Source: a virus. From it: a stretch of 36,068 nucleotides of DNA. A model generated the notes under the pieces. It was not told where the DNA came from and did no database searches. It saw nothing but the letters and a program-made list of their open reading frames with translations. The DNA lies in IMG/VR virus record IMGVR_UViG_3300035182_000244, positions 1 to 36,068 of that record. The stretch is one strand, 5' to 3'. This document shows positions 28,383-36,068 of this stretch, piece after piece (position 1 is the stretch's first letter; each line of letters begins with the position of its first letter). A program made the translations under genes and the position numbers.

Positions 28383-29779
28383 GCTATCCCCTGCTGGCTT
28401 ACGCTGTCGGCCAATGGGATGGCTACACCCCCGCGCCTCACCATAAACTCCTGGCTAAGAAGCTCACGGGCGTGGCGAACGGGACCATCAAACGCCTTAT
28501 CATTCAGATGCCACCCCGCCATGGCAAGTCAATGCTGGCTTCAGAGTTCTTCCCAGCCTGGTATCTAGGTCTGAACCCATCCCACCAGGTCATCACGGCA
28601 ACCTATGCACAGGGTTTAGCTGATGACTTCGGGCGCAAGGTTAGGAATCTGATCAACTCAGTGGCGCACTGCTGGTTTTTCCCTGATTCGGTCATGTCTG
28701 ATGACTCCCAGGCCGCCAATAGGTTCAACATGGCCCAGCGGGGGGCCTACTTCGCCGTGGGAGCCGGTGGACCGATCACTGGGCGCGGTGCTGACCTCCT
28801 CCTGATTGATGACCCGATCAAGGGCCGAGAGGATGCCGAGTCCGAGACCATGCGCCAACGGCTCAAGGACTGGTATACGGGGGTTGCCCGAACCCGGCTC
28901 ATGCCGGGGGGCGCCATTGTCGTGATTCAGACACGATGGCATGATGATGACTTGGCCGGATGGCTCCAGCGGGACCATGCCCATGAGGGCTGGGATGTGC
29001 TCAATCTCCCGGCACTGGCAGAGCCCGATGATCCTTTGGGGCGGGAGGAAGGCGCTGCGCTGTGGCCCGAAGCCTACCCAGTCGAGGAACTAGCCATCAT
29101 CCGGCAGTCTGTCGGCTCCCGAGATTGGTCTGCGCTCTACCAGCAGAGGCCCAGCGCCGCCGAAGGTAGCGTGTTCAAGCGAGAGAACTGGAAGTATTAC
29201 ACCCCGACAGAACATGAGCCCAAGTCACTCATATCTGCGCTTGGATGCTTCCAGGTGGTTCAAGCCTGGGATACGGCATTTAAGAAAGGCAGCCTGAACG
29301 ATTACAGTGTGGGTGTGACCATCGGGATCAGCGTCAATCGGTATTATGTGCTGGACTGCTGGAGGGATCGGCTGGAGTTCCCGGACCTGAAGAGGGCCGT
29401 GATGGCTCAGGCGGCGAAGTGGGGAGCCCACGCGGTGCTGGTAGAGGACGCAGCCGCTGGTCAGTCACTGATCCAGGAACTGGGCCGGAACACCCGCATA
29501 CCACTGATCCCGGTCAAGGCAGACAAGGACAAGGTGAGCCGCGCTAATGCTGTGACCCCGACACATGAGGCGGGGCTGTGCTACCTGCCCAACGGGGCGC
29601 ACTGGCTGTCTGACTTCGTGGATGAGATGGCCGGCTTCCCCAGCGCCCCTCACGATGACCAGGTGGACGCATGGGTGCATGGCATGGCTTGGGCGATGCA
29701 GGCTAACCCGCCTGAGGTTCCGGTGGTGGATGATGAGGAATACTTTGGCCGCGCAAGCGGGATGGGGTGGATGGGCTGA
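28379..29779 (+). CDS. Terminase large subunit
   Basis: 466 residues starting with GTG 28379. ATPase domain: Walker A MPPRHGKSM (residues 44-52), Walker B LLLIDDP (140-146), and TRWHDDDLAGW (185-195), characteristic of this phage-type TerL. Nuclease domain of RNase H fold: Asp298 in QAWDTAF, Glu356-Asp357 in LVEDAAAG, Asp426-Asp427 and Asp430 in HDDQVDAW. It powers DNA translocation into the head and cuts the concatemer. The P22-like morphogenesis genes and the overlapping contig ends suggest headful packaging, but the sequence alone does not prove it. Confidence 0.93.
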   Translation: MSYPLLAYAVGQWDGYTPAPHHKLLAKKLTGVANGTIKRLIIQMPPRHGKSMLASEFFPAWYLGLNPSHQVITATYAQGLADDFGRKVRNLINSVAHCWFFPDSVMSDDSQAANRFNMAQRGAYFAVGAGGPITGRGADLLLIDDPIKGREDAESETMRQRLKDWYTGVARTRLMPGGAIVVIQTRWHDDDLAGWLQRDHAHEGWDVLNLPALAEPDDPLGREEGAALWPEAYPVEELAIIRQSVGSRDWSALYQQRPSAAEGSVFKRENWKYYTPTEHEPKSLISALGCFQVVQAWDTAFKKGSLNDYSVGVTIGISVNRYYVLDCWRDRLEFPDLKRAVMAQAAKWGAHAVLVEDAAAGQSLIQELGRNTRIPLIPVKADKDKVSRANAVTPTHEAGLCYLPNGAHWLSDFVDEMAGFPSAPHDDQVDAWVHGMAWAMQANPPEVPVVDDEEYFGRASGMGWMG

Positions 29780-29799
29780 TGGCAACCTCTGGAGGCACC

Positions 29800-30090
29800 A
29801 TGAACGATCCGATCCACATCCTGGTTGAAGCCTTCGCTAAGAGCCTCATCGCCCACGGACACGCCGCGATGCCCGCTTATCTGGAGGCAGAGGGCCTGGC
29901 CCTGGATGTGCTCGAACAGATGCACAAGGCAGGTGCCGGACTAGGCCACCTGCTGATCCGCGTGAAGGTATATGAGCTTCGGAGCCGTGGCGTAGACCCT
30001 CATACCATCATGATGCGGCTTGGGATCAGCCGGACCCAGGTATGGAAAGCATACAAGAAGGAACTGTTACGGAGGCGATATGCGACTTAG
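29800..30090 (+). CDS. Small helix-turn-helix protein of the packaging region
   Basis: 96 residues from ATG 29800 (GGAGG four bases upstream; a start at 29779 overlapping the terminase stop is possible). Two helical parts, then GVDPHTIMMRLGISRTQVWK AYKKELLRRR, a clear helix-turn-helix. It may be a late regulator or an accessory packaging DNA-binding protein. Confidence 0.65.
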   Translation: MNDPIHILVEAFAKSLIAHGHAAMPAYLEAEGLALDVLEQMHKAGAGLGHLLIRVKVYELRSRGVDPHTIMMRLGISRTQVWKAYKKELLRRRYAT

Positions 30091-30199
30091 TTCCCATGGG
30101 TGAAACAGGCCTGGATGACTCTAGTGGAACGGCGGCACTCAACCACAAACCGGGCGCAACCACTGGCCTACCATTAACCTGAGCCGCCGCACCTATCAG
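30091..30199 (+). other. Short region between helix-turn-helix and endolysin genes
   Basis: About 110 bases. A 28-codon frame from ATG 30096 to TGA 30182 is open but has no ribosome site and no recognisable product, so it is not called as a gene. The endolysin frame is open upstream of its GTG without an ATG or a Shine-Dalgarno, so its exact start is not settled. Confidence 0.4.
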
Positions 30200-30652
30200 G
30201 TGCCCGTGGAACTCAGCCAGCACTTCAGCCTAGAGGAACTGAGCCACAGTGATGTGGCCCTTCGTCGTGGTCTGGACAATTCCCCAAATGCCGGGGAAGT
30301 GGCAAACCTGGTCCTGCTCTGTGAAACCCTACTTGAGCCTGTCCGGTGGATGCTCGGAACGCCGCTCCATATCAACTCGGGCTATCGAAGTCCGAGCGTG
30401 AACCAGGCGGTTGGGGGTTCCAAGGCATCGGCTCACATGGACGGGCGGGCGGCTGACTTTGTGCCAGAAGGCATGAACCTTGAATTGGCATTCGACCAGA
30501 TCCGGCTCAGCGGGCTTCCATACGATCAGGTGATCCTGGAGTGCGGCGCCTGGATTCACCTGGCTATTGCCCGTTCAGGTGAGAATCCCCGGCGACAGGC
30601 GCTCAAGGCCAGCGGTGGGCCAGGGAACTGGGACTATCGGGTGGTGACATGA
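30200..30652 (+). CDS. Endolysin, peptidase M15 type (zinc D-Ala carboxypeptidase-like)
   Basis: 150 residues. FSLEELSHSDVALRRGLDNS and INSGYRSPSVNQAVGGSKAS AHMDGRAADF are the signature of peptidase M15 phage lysins. Zinc ligands are expected at His79, Asp86 and His120, with Glu114 (VILECGAWIHLA) as catalytic residue. It cleaves peptidoglycan peptides at lysis. GTG 30200 (or GTG 30206) is the only plausible initiation codon in frame. It is followed by the holin-like and spanin-like genes with overlaps, forming the lysis cassette. Confidence 0.83.
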   Translation: MPVELSQHFSLEELSHSDVALRRGLDNSPNAGEVANLVLLCETLLEPVRWMLGTPLHINSGYRSPSVNQAVGGSKASAHMDGRAADFVPEGMNLELAFDQIRLSGLPYDQVILECGAWIHLAIARSGENPRRQALKASGGPGNWDYRVVT

Positions 30653-30933
30653 TCTCCTGGATTCAGCGCACCCTGAGCCATGCTGGCGAGCCCAGCACCA
30701 AGCGGCACATCGTCGCCATTGCCTCAATCAGCCTGTGCGGAATCACCCTGATGATCGGCGTGGCCTGCGCCATGTGGATTCGTGCCCACGGTGACCTGGG
30801 ATCAGGGGCCGCAGCTGCCCTGACCTTTGTATCCGGCATCACTGCGGGGTTGGCAGGCAACGCCTACCGCAAGAAAGACGCCTCGTCTGTCCCTGTTCCG
30901 GGGGTGGCAGACAAGTCAGGTGAGGCTCCATGA
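30649..30933 (+). CDS. Holin-like membrane protein
   Basis: 94 residues with two hydrophobic helices (IVAIASISLCGITLMIGVAC A at about 21-41, and AAAALTFVSGITAGLAGNAY at about 54-73) and a charged C-terminus. Its position after the endolysin and before a spanin-like gene suggests a class II holin. It overlaps the endolysin stop. Size and topology fit, but holins have no conserved motif. Confidence 0.6.
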   Translation: MISWIQRTLSHAGEPSTKRHIVAIASISLCGITLMIGVACAMWIRAHGDLGSGAAAALTFVSGITAGLAGNAYRKKDASSVPVPGVADKSGEAP

Positions 30934-31526
30934 CACCCCGCCTGTCTCACATCCTGCTTGTCGCTGGCCTTGTCATTGGGCTCATCGGCGCAGCCGTATT
31001 CGCACTGGACGCCTACCACCAGCGGCAGGTGACCCAAGGGGAAGCCCAAGCAAACGAAGCCAAGGGGGAAGCCAGTGCCCATGCTCACCAAGCCCAGGAT
31101 GTCCCGGATCATGCGAAGGAGCTGGAAGAAGCCCAGGCAAGCGTGGATCGGGCACGGGCCGAAGTGGCGAGGCTTCGCAAACTCCTGGCAGCCAAGCCGG
31201 TCCTTCCCGTTCCTGATCCGGCTGGTTCCAATCCGGCCCATGCTGAGCCTGTGGCCACTGATGATCGAGATGAGACCATCGCCGCGCTTGACGGACTGGT
31301 ATCAGCCCAGGACAAACAGATCGGGACCCTCAAAGTCGCACTGAGTGACAAAACACGGCAGTCCGAGGAATGGCGCCTAGCCTTCGAGGCTGAGCGGCGC
31401 AGGGCTGTGGGACTGGAGATCGCCCTGGACGCTCAGAAGCATGTGGCCGCCACCCATGAGTGGGTGGGTGGATTCAAGGGCTTTGTCTTGGGTGTTGGAC
31501 TTGGGTTCATTGGGGGGAAGCGATGA
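30930..31526 (+). CDS. i-spanin-like (Rz-type) protein
   Basis: 198 residues. An N-terminal transmembrane helix (ILLVAGLVIGLIGAAVFAL) is followed by a long Ala/Glu/Arg coiled coil that spans the periplasm (residues 30-165), and a C-terminal Gly-rich hydrophobic end. In Rz-type i-spanins the helix anchors the protein in the inner membrane and the coiled coil reaches the outer membrane; the hydrophobic end here is unusual. No separate o-spanin was recognised. It overlaps both neighbours. Confidence 0.6.
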   Translation: MTPRLSHILLVAGLVIGLIGAAVFALDAYHQRQVTQGEAQANEAKGEASAHAHQAQDVPDHAKELEEAQASVDRARAEVARLRKLLAAKPVLPVPDPAGSNPAHAEPVATDDRDETIAALDGLVSAQDKQIGTLKVALSDKTRQSEEWRLAFEAERRRAVGLEIALDAQKHVAATHEWVGGFKGFVLGVGLGFIGGKR

Positions 31527-31828
31527 CACCGTCAGATTGGATCGGGATGGTTGCGATTGGTGTGACCGTCCATATCTCACAGCGGGTTGCGAACTCCAAA
31601 TTGTCAGATACGATCCAGGGCCTGTTCTCTAATCGTCTGGACCACATTGAATCAGACAATGTCCTTCGGGACGAATGGATCACCGAAGTTGAAAAACTGG
31701 CACATGTAACCTCCGGGAAGGTCCAGGTGCTGGAATCCAAAATTGCCAATGTGGAGAGGACGTGTGATCGTCGTCACGATCCCAGGCCAGAAGTCTCGCT
31801 CGTAAGGATCACCGAAGGGAGGCTCTAA
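31523..31828 (+). CDS. Small membrane-associated protein
   Basis: 101 residues: MTPSDWIGMVAIGVTVHISQ RV, a moderately hydrophobic N-terminal helix, then a helical region DNVLRDEWITEVEKLAHVTS GKVQVLESKIANVERTC. Phages often encode a protein of this kind (one membrane helix plus coiled coil) near the lysis genes. Its role is unknown. ATG 31523 overlaps the upstream TGA, and its stop overlaps the portal ATG. Confidence 0.55.
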   Translation: MTPSDWIGMVAIGVTVHISQRVANSKLSDTIQGLFSNRLDHIESDNVLRDEWITEVEKLAHVTSGKVQVLESKIANVERTCDRRHDPRPEVSLVRITEGRL

Positions 31829-34173
31829 TGGGCATCTTCAGTAGGCGAAAAAAGATATCTGCCTATGTTGAGGATGGTCATGCCGACCTCCTGAGTGAAG
31901 CAAAGGCGCGGTTCAAGGCAGCTGCGGAGGCTGATGCGAATCAGCGTGAGCTCGAGCTGGATGACCTGCGATTCTGTGACCCAGACGGGCAGTGGCCCAG
32001 TGATATTCGATCCCAGCGTGACGCTGAGGGCCGTCCGTGCCTGTCTGTGGACCGCCTTGGGCCGTTCATTCACCAGATTGTGAATGAGCAGCGACAGAAC
32101 CGTCCCCAACCGAGCGTGAATCCAGTTGGGGATGGGGCAGACAAAGAGACTGCCGAGATATTCCAGGGGATGATTCGGCATATCGCCTACCAGTCCAACG
32201 GTGATACGGCTGTGGACACGGCATTTGAGTCCCAGGTCCGATGTGGCCGGGGCTACTTCCGGGTGCTGACTGACTATTCCAGTCCAGAGAGCTTCGACCA
32301 AGAGGTCAAGATCGCTCGGATTCCCAATCCGCACATGGTCTACATGGACCCATCATCCACTGAGCCAGACGGTGCAGATGCTGAGTGGGCCTTCGTGTCC
32401 TCATATATGTCCAGCAGTTCCTACCGGGCCGAATATCCGCAGTCCAAGATGGCCGGGCTGGATGATGGGGACTGGACGAGCATGGGTGACACGGCACCTG
32501 AATGGGTTCAGAAGGATGGTTCGGGAGTCATGGTCACTGAATACTTCCGCCGTGTCCGCAAGCCCGTGAAGATTTACCGCCTTGAGGATGGTAGGACGGT
32601 CACCGAATTGCCTGAGGGCGTGGAGGCACTGGACAGTCGAAACAGTGTCCAGATTGAGGTGCAGTGGTTCAAGCTGAATGCTATTGAGATCCTGGATCAG
32701 ACGGTTTGGCCCGGGAAATACATTCCAATCGTCCCAGTATATGGGACCGAGCTGAATGTGGATGGCAAGCGGACCTGGAGCGGGTTGATTCGCTCTGCCA
32801 AGGATGCTCAGAGGGCGTTCAACTATTGGAAGTCTGCTCAGGCTGAAACCATCGCGCTGGCTCCAAAGGCTCCATGGGTTGGGCCTAAGGGCTTCATGGG
32901 CAACATGCGGAACATCTGGCAGAATGCCAACAAGCGGCCCATCTCCGTCCTGGAATACGAGGCATTCGACAGCCAGCAGCGCCCCCTGCCACCGCCTCAG
33001 CGGAACATGATCGAGCCCCCAATCCAAGCGATCACGGGCGCCATGATGGGGGCCATTGATGATCTGAAGGCCACCACAGGCATGTATGACGCGAACCTGG
33101 GCAACCGGGAGTCAGCACAGTCTGGTGTGGCGATCCGTCAGCTTCAGCGGCAGGGCCAGGCTGGTTCATTCCACTATGCCGATAACCTGGCTCGGTCCAT
33201 CCGGCACCTGGGCAGGATTCTGATTGACCTTGTGCCCAAGATTTACGACACGAAGCGGACGGTTCGGATCATCAAACCTGATGACACCACCGATCTAGCC
33301 GTGATCAATGGCCCTAGTGGGGTTAAAGACAAGGTCACAGGGCTCCAGAAGGTCTATGACCTGTCTGTTGGGACTTACGATGTGACGGTGAGCGTTGGCC
33401 CTGGCTACCAGACCAAGCGGCAAGAGAACCTGGCGTTGCTTGAGTCGCTGATGCAGGGGCCGATGGGTCAACTCCTGACCGGGGCTGCCCCTGACCTGAT
33501 CGCTTCCATGATGGACTTCCAGATTGCCCCGCAGCTCGTGGAACGGCTCAAGAAGACACTGCCCCCTGCGCTCCAGGACAAGCCCGAAGGCCCGCAGGGT
33601 GGCCCACAGATTCCCCCCGAACTGGCCCAGCAGATCCAGCAGAAGGAGCAGCAGAGTGGTCAGATGATCGAGCAGCTGACGCAGAAGGTCCATGAGGTAT
33701 CGGATCAGTTGGATTCTCAGAACGCCAAACTCCAGGCTGATATAGCGAAAGCCCAGCTGGATGCTCAAACCAAACTTGAGATCGCTCGGATGAACAATGA
33801 GACTGAGCTGATCAAGGTCCAGGCCCAGATTGATGCCAAGGGTGCAAATGATGCTCTGCTGGCTCAACTGGCAGAACTTCAGACCGAGCATGAGGAGCTC
33901 CAGCAGCTTGTTCTAGCGATGCACGATGGCCTGTCCCGGCCACATGAGGCCCAGGAACCACCGCGGGCTGAAGCCGCCGAACCCGTCCAAGAGGCACCGC
34001 GTGTCGAGGCAGGAGAGACAAAGCCCGATCCCATACAGATGATGATGCAGGGTCACACAGCGGCGCTCCAAAGCATCGCTGAGGCACTAAAACGATCCAG
34101 TGGACCCAAGCGGCGCACCATCCAGACGGATGCCTATGGGAAGCCGGTAGGGATCATTGAGGAGGATGCCTGA
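31828..34173 (+). CDS. Portal protein, P22 gp1-like
   Basis: 781 residues, the size of P22-type portals. Typical segments: FCDPDGQWPSDIRSQRDAEG RPCLSVDRLGPFIHQIVNEQ RQNRP near the N-terminus, YMDPSSTEPDGADAEWAF, VPVYGTELNVDGKRTWSGLI R, and TTGMYDANLGNRESAQSGVA IRQLQRQGQAG. The C-terminal 200 residues are Gln/Glu/Ala-rich helices (residues about 580-690) that would form the barrel above the ring, then a Pro/Glu-rich tail. The dodecameric ring is the DNA channel and binds the terminase and the gp4-like adaptor. Confidence 0.92.
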   Translation: MGIFSRRKKISAYVEDGHADLLSEAKARFKAAAEADANQRELELDDLRFCDPDGQWPSDIRSQRDAEGRPCLSVDRLGPFIHQIVNEQRQNRPQPSVNPVGDGADKETAEIFQGMIRHIAYQSNGDTAVDTAFESQVRCGRGYFRVLTDYSSPESFDQEVKIARIPNPHMVYMDPSSTEPDGADAEWAFVSSYMSSSSYRAEYPQSKMAGLDDGDWTSMGDTAPEWVQKDGSGVMVTEYFRRVRKPVKIYRLEDGRTVTELPEGVEALDSRNSVQIEVQWFKLNAIEILDQTVWPGKYIPIVPVYGTELNVDGKRTWSGLIRSAKDAQRAFNYWKSAQAETIALAPKAPWVGPKGFMGNMRNIWQNANKRPISVLEYEAFDSQQRPLPPPQRNMIEPPIQAITGAMMGAIDDLKATTGMYDANLGNRESAQSGVAIRQLQRQGQAGSFHYADNLARSIRHLGRILIDLVPKIYDTKRTVRIIKPDDTTDLAVINGPSGVKDKVTGLQKVYDLSVGTYDVTVSVGPGYQTKRQENLALLESLMQGPMGQLLTGAAPDLIASMMDFQIAPQLVERLKKTLPPALQDKPEGPQGGPQIPPELAQQIQQKEQQSGQMIEQLTQKVHEVSDQLDSQNAKLQADIAKAQLDAQTKLEIARMNNETELIKVQAQIDAKGANDALLAQLAELQTEHEELQQLVLAMHDGLSRPHEAQEPPRAEAAEPVQEAPRVEAGETKPDPIQMMMQGHTAALQSIAEALKRSSGPKRRTIQTDAYGKPVGIIEEDA

Positions 34174-34406
34174 TGGGCGTGAAGATGAACCTCAGCCCAA
34201 TCTTCGGGGATGGCGTAAATGTGGCGTTCCTGATGGGCAACAATGCTGACCTTGACCACCTCGGGACGCCAGCGATCTATCTGGATGGGGTTCTGAAGAC
34301 CGTGACCGCGGATTACACGATCAGCGGCTACACCGTGACCTTCACCGCTGCGCCTGCTTCTGGGGTGCTGGTTCAGGGTGATTACTCAACTTTGGACAGG
34401 AATTGA
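34173..34406 (+). CDS. Small virion-type protein
   Basis: 77 residues: MNLSPIFGDGVNVAFLMGNN ADLDHLG, then a beta-rich C-terminus (TADYTISGYTVTFTAAPASG VLVQGDYSTLDRN). Similar Ig- or strand-rich small proteins follow portals in several phages. The start overlaps the portal stop. Function not known. Confidence 0.6.
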   Translation: MGVKMNLSPIFGDGVNVAFLMGNNADLDHLGTPAIYLDGVLKTVTADYTISGYTVTFTAAPASGVLVQGDYSTLDRN

Positions 34407-34408
34407 CC

Positions 34409-34486
34409 ATGGACGCAACCGCATACCCAGAAGGTGTTGAAATGATCGTTGAAGACCAGGCAAAAGAAGAAGGGGAGGAGAATTAA
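34409..34486 (+). CDS. 25-residue acidic peptide
   Basis: MDATAYPEGVEMIVEDQAKE EGEEN, very acidic. It starts two bases after the previous stop and ends just before ATG 34487; its last codons contain GGGGAGGAG, which is the ribosome binding site of the next gene. It may be mainly a leader for that gene. Confidence 0.45.
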   Translation: MDATAYPEGVEMIVEDQAKEEGEEN

Positions 34487-34906
34487 ATGGCTGTTACTGC
34501 TTGCATCCCCACCCAGGCTAAGGCTGACTTCCTAGCAGGTGTTCATGTTTCCAGTGATGTCTACAAGTGCGCCCTATATGTCCAGGCTAATGCGTCACTC
34601 GATGCCACATCCACCACCTATTCCACGACTGGGGAATTGGCTACGGCTAATGGTTATACCCAGGGCGGATTCACAATGGCGGGTTACACCTCCGCTACAT
34701 CTGGAACGACTGGGTATCTGGATTGGACGACTGATCCAAACTGGCCCTCCAGTTCAATCACGGCTGATGCTGCGGTGATCTACAACAGCAGTAAATCGAA
34801 TAAGATCATCGCTATCTTGACCTTTACCTCTGCCACTTCCAGCAACGGAACCTGGACCTTGCAGTTACCCGCACCTGGAGCAACCGCAGTCATCCGTATA
34901 GCCTAA
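34487..34906 (+). CDS. Conserved virion-type protein
   Basis: 139 residues: DVYKCALYVQANASLDATST TYSTTGE, GYTQGGFTM, AAVIYNSSKSNKIIAILTF, NGTWTLQLP. This series of blocks is found in a common small structural protein family of tailed phages, located between portal and head genes; the precise role is unknown. The start has GGGGAGGAG upstream. The 3' part is repeated at 1-130. Confidence 0.7.
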   Translation: MAVTACIPTQAKADFLAGVHVSSDVYKCALYVQANASLDATSTTYSTTGELATANGYTQGGFTMAGYTSATSGTTGYLDWTTDPNWPSSSITADAAVIYNSSKSNKIIAILTFTSATSSNGTWTLQLPAPGATAVIRIA

Positions 34907-34941
34907 ATGGTTGTTATCAGCTCTATTGATTGGGTTATGCC

Positions 34942-35775
34942 ATGACCGATTTCGCCACCACTTCCGATGTCGTCTCCGCCCTCGCTGCCGCTGGCAATTC
35001 CGGCGCGGGTGGACGATTCAACTTCTACAAGACGAGCCTGACCGCCGTAGCCTCCAACTGGTATTCAGGTTGGCAGGAGGGCGGAGCGCCTGCGGCGGGT
35101 GCGACTCCCGGAGCGTGGGCGAACCCAACCAATGCCACGCTCGGGGCGTACAACCCCAATTACGTCAATCCCGGCACCGCTACCTGCCGCCTGCTGTGGG
35201 GCTCCATCGCTCAGGCCAACGCGGGGCAGGGAAAGTGGCTGATCGACCGCCTGGGTCACATGGGCGGTCTCAGCGGGACCGTGACCACAGCCCAGTCCAC
35301 CGGCGCGGCGATGAGTTCGCCCGTTAGCGATGGCCGGTGCTCGTCGGACTACTCCGATGTGGAGTGGTATCTGGAGTGGTATACGGCCACGGGCTCCACT
35401 GGCGTCACTGCCACTTGCGCTGTGACATACAACGATGCGTCCACCGGGTCCACGGCTGTCACCATTGCGGCCTCACTGCCTGCCTACCGCATGCTTCCGA
35501 TCCAGCCCCCCGCTGGCACCGTAGGCAAGTGGATCAAGACGGTAGATTCCGTGACCCTCAGCGCCAGCACGGGCACCGCTGGCAGTTTCGGCGTCACGGC
35601 GGTCAAGCGGCTGGCGCCGTTCCTGAGCCTCGCCGCGAACTATGCGGACACCAGGGACTTCGCAGCGCTCTCGATGCCCAAGGTAGGCGCGAATGCCTGC
35701 ATAAACGCGATGTACTGGACGACCACGACCAGCACCGGCACCAGCGTCGGCTCCTTCGCTATCGGGGCCAAGTAG
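34942..35775 (+). CDS. Probable virion protein, variable (right copy)
   Basis: 277 residues, same length as the protein at 166-999 and about 90 percent identical by eye, with substitutions such as NIFKTG to NFYKTS and NPTATTLGS to NPTNATLGA. Many differences are Ser/Thr/Ala swaps, so the fold should be the same. The context is also the same: downstream of the 139-residue protein gene and two bases before the repeat protein gene. If the contig is circular, this is the same locus from another strain variant. Confidence 0.7.
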   Translation: MTDFATTSDVVSALAAAGNSGAGGRFNFYKTSLTAVASNWYSGWQEGGAPAAGATPGAWANPTNATLGAYNPNYVNPGTATCRLLWGSIAQANAGQGKWLIDRLGHMGGLSGTVTTAQSTGAAMSSPVSDGRCSSDYSDVEWYLEWYTATGSTGVTATCAVTYNDASTGSTAVTIAASLPAYRMLPIQPPAGTVGKWIKTVDSVTLSASTGTAGSFGVTAVKRLAPFLSLAANYADTRDFAALSMPKVGANACINAMYWTTTTSTGTSVGSFAIGAK

Positions 35776-35777
35776 CC

Positions 35778-36068
35778 ATGCTCTGGACCACCCGCGCCAC
35801 GGCTCAGAACCTCCGGGACGAAGGCGTCCTGGGGGCCGTGACCGGGTCGGAGTTCTGGGAGGCAGCTTCAAGCAGTAGTGCCACCGCAATCCCTAATGGT
35901 GTGTCTGGGACAGGGGCCGTGGGGGCACCTGTGGCTTCTGGTGGTGCTGCTAATGTAACCGGATCTCCATCGGGAGTCTCTGGGACCGGACAAGTTGGGA
36001 CTTCCTCGGCAAAAGGGGATGCGAACATAACCCCAGTAGGGGTTGCCGGTAGCGGGGCTATAGGAACC
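35778..36068 (+). CDS. Glycine-rich repeat virion protein, 5' part (cut by contig end)
   Basis: The first 97 codons of the protein that is complete at 1002-1910. The N-terminal 40 residues differ at one position seen (Thr to Glu at residue 15), and the first GVSGTG repeats show a few changes. The frame is open to the last base of the window. Confidence 0.7.
   Translation, partial: MLWTTRATAQNLRDEGVLGAVTGSEFWEAASSSSATAIPNGVSGTGAVGAPVASGGAANVTGSPSGVSGTGQVGTSSAKGDANITPVGVAGSGAIGT

Larger units (their letters stand above)
34777..36068. repeat. Right copy of terminal direct repeat (1292 bp)
   Basis: Counterpart of 1-1292. It carries the 3' part of the 139-residue protein gene, a complete divergent copy of the 277-residue virion protein gene, and the first 97 codons of the glycine-rich repeat protein, where the contig stops. 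Because it ends inside a gene that is intact at the left end, the contig end is an assembly boundary and not a natural DNA terminus. Confidence 0.85.

Noticed and set aside
1-36068. Temperate lifestyle with classical integration module
   Set aside because: No tyrosine or serine recombinase, no CI-type repressor with peptidase domain, and no attP-like site found; lifestyle is left open.

Overview
The window reads as an essentially complete genome of a tailed phage with a P22-like (podovirus-type) virion. It was probably assembled from a circular or circularly permuted genome: bases 1-1292 recur, without length change but with substitutions, at 34777-36068, so the unique length would be about 34,776 bp. 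The DNA is fairly GC-rich. A beta-helix tailspike, an M15-type endolysin, a spanin-like protein and P22-type portal, coat and tail factors suggest a Gram-negative host. No tRNA, rRNA, CRISPR array, reverse transcriptase or integrase was found.

Layout. (1) 27.66-36.07 kb, continuing across the contig ends into 1-15.7 kb, is the late region on the + strand: terminase small and large subunits, lysis genes (M15 endolysin, holin-like, i-spanin-like), P22-like portal, small virion proteins, a glycine-rich repeat protein, scaffold, P22-like coat, gp4-like and gp10-like tail factors, three probable ejection proteins and a tailspike. (2) 15.79-18.40 kb is an accessory block of seven small - strand genes separated by attC sites of the integron gene-cassette type. 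(3) 18.4-22.0 kb is the leftward early operon, tightly coupled by ATGA-type overlaps: pentapeptide-repeat protein, small Zn-ribbon protein, coiled-coil protein, RecT/Bet annealing protein and small membrane proteins. Its 3' end runs into the cassette block. (4) 22.0-22.2 kb is a divergent control region with one operator between two promoters. (5) 22.2-27.2 kb is the rightward early operon: Cro-like regulator, RusA-like resolvase, DnaD/O-like protein, DnaB-like helicase, Ref-like HNH nuclease and NinB-like protein. (6) 27.19-27.66 kb holds a small leftward two-gene regulator operon with its own promoter, and a second copy of the same operator motif.

Most notable is the cassette block. At least six attC-like sites (16254-16383, 17014-17069, 17273-17397, 17718-17773, 18015-18074, 18345-18404) have paired R''/R' core boxes and complementary L''/L' arms, five of them with the same unpaired A in L''. 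In six of the seven genes the TAA stop codon is part of the R' core, exactly at the predicted crossover, and the genes point opposite to the usual attC orientation, so they would be read from the phage's leftward early promoter. There is no IntI in the window, so gene shuffling would need a host integron integrase. Other points of interest are an ADP-ribosyltransferase-like insert in an ejection protein, a cassette gene split by an in-frame TAA, a shared GTGAC-N4-GTCAC operator, a probably leaderless regulator transcript, and divergent copies of a virion gene at the contig ends.
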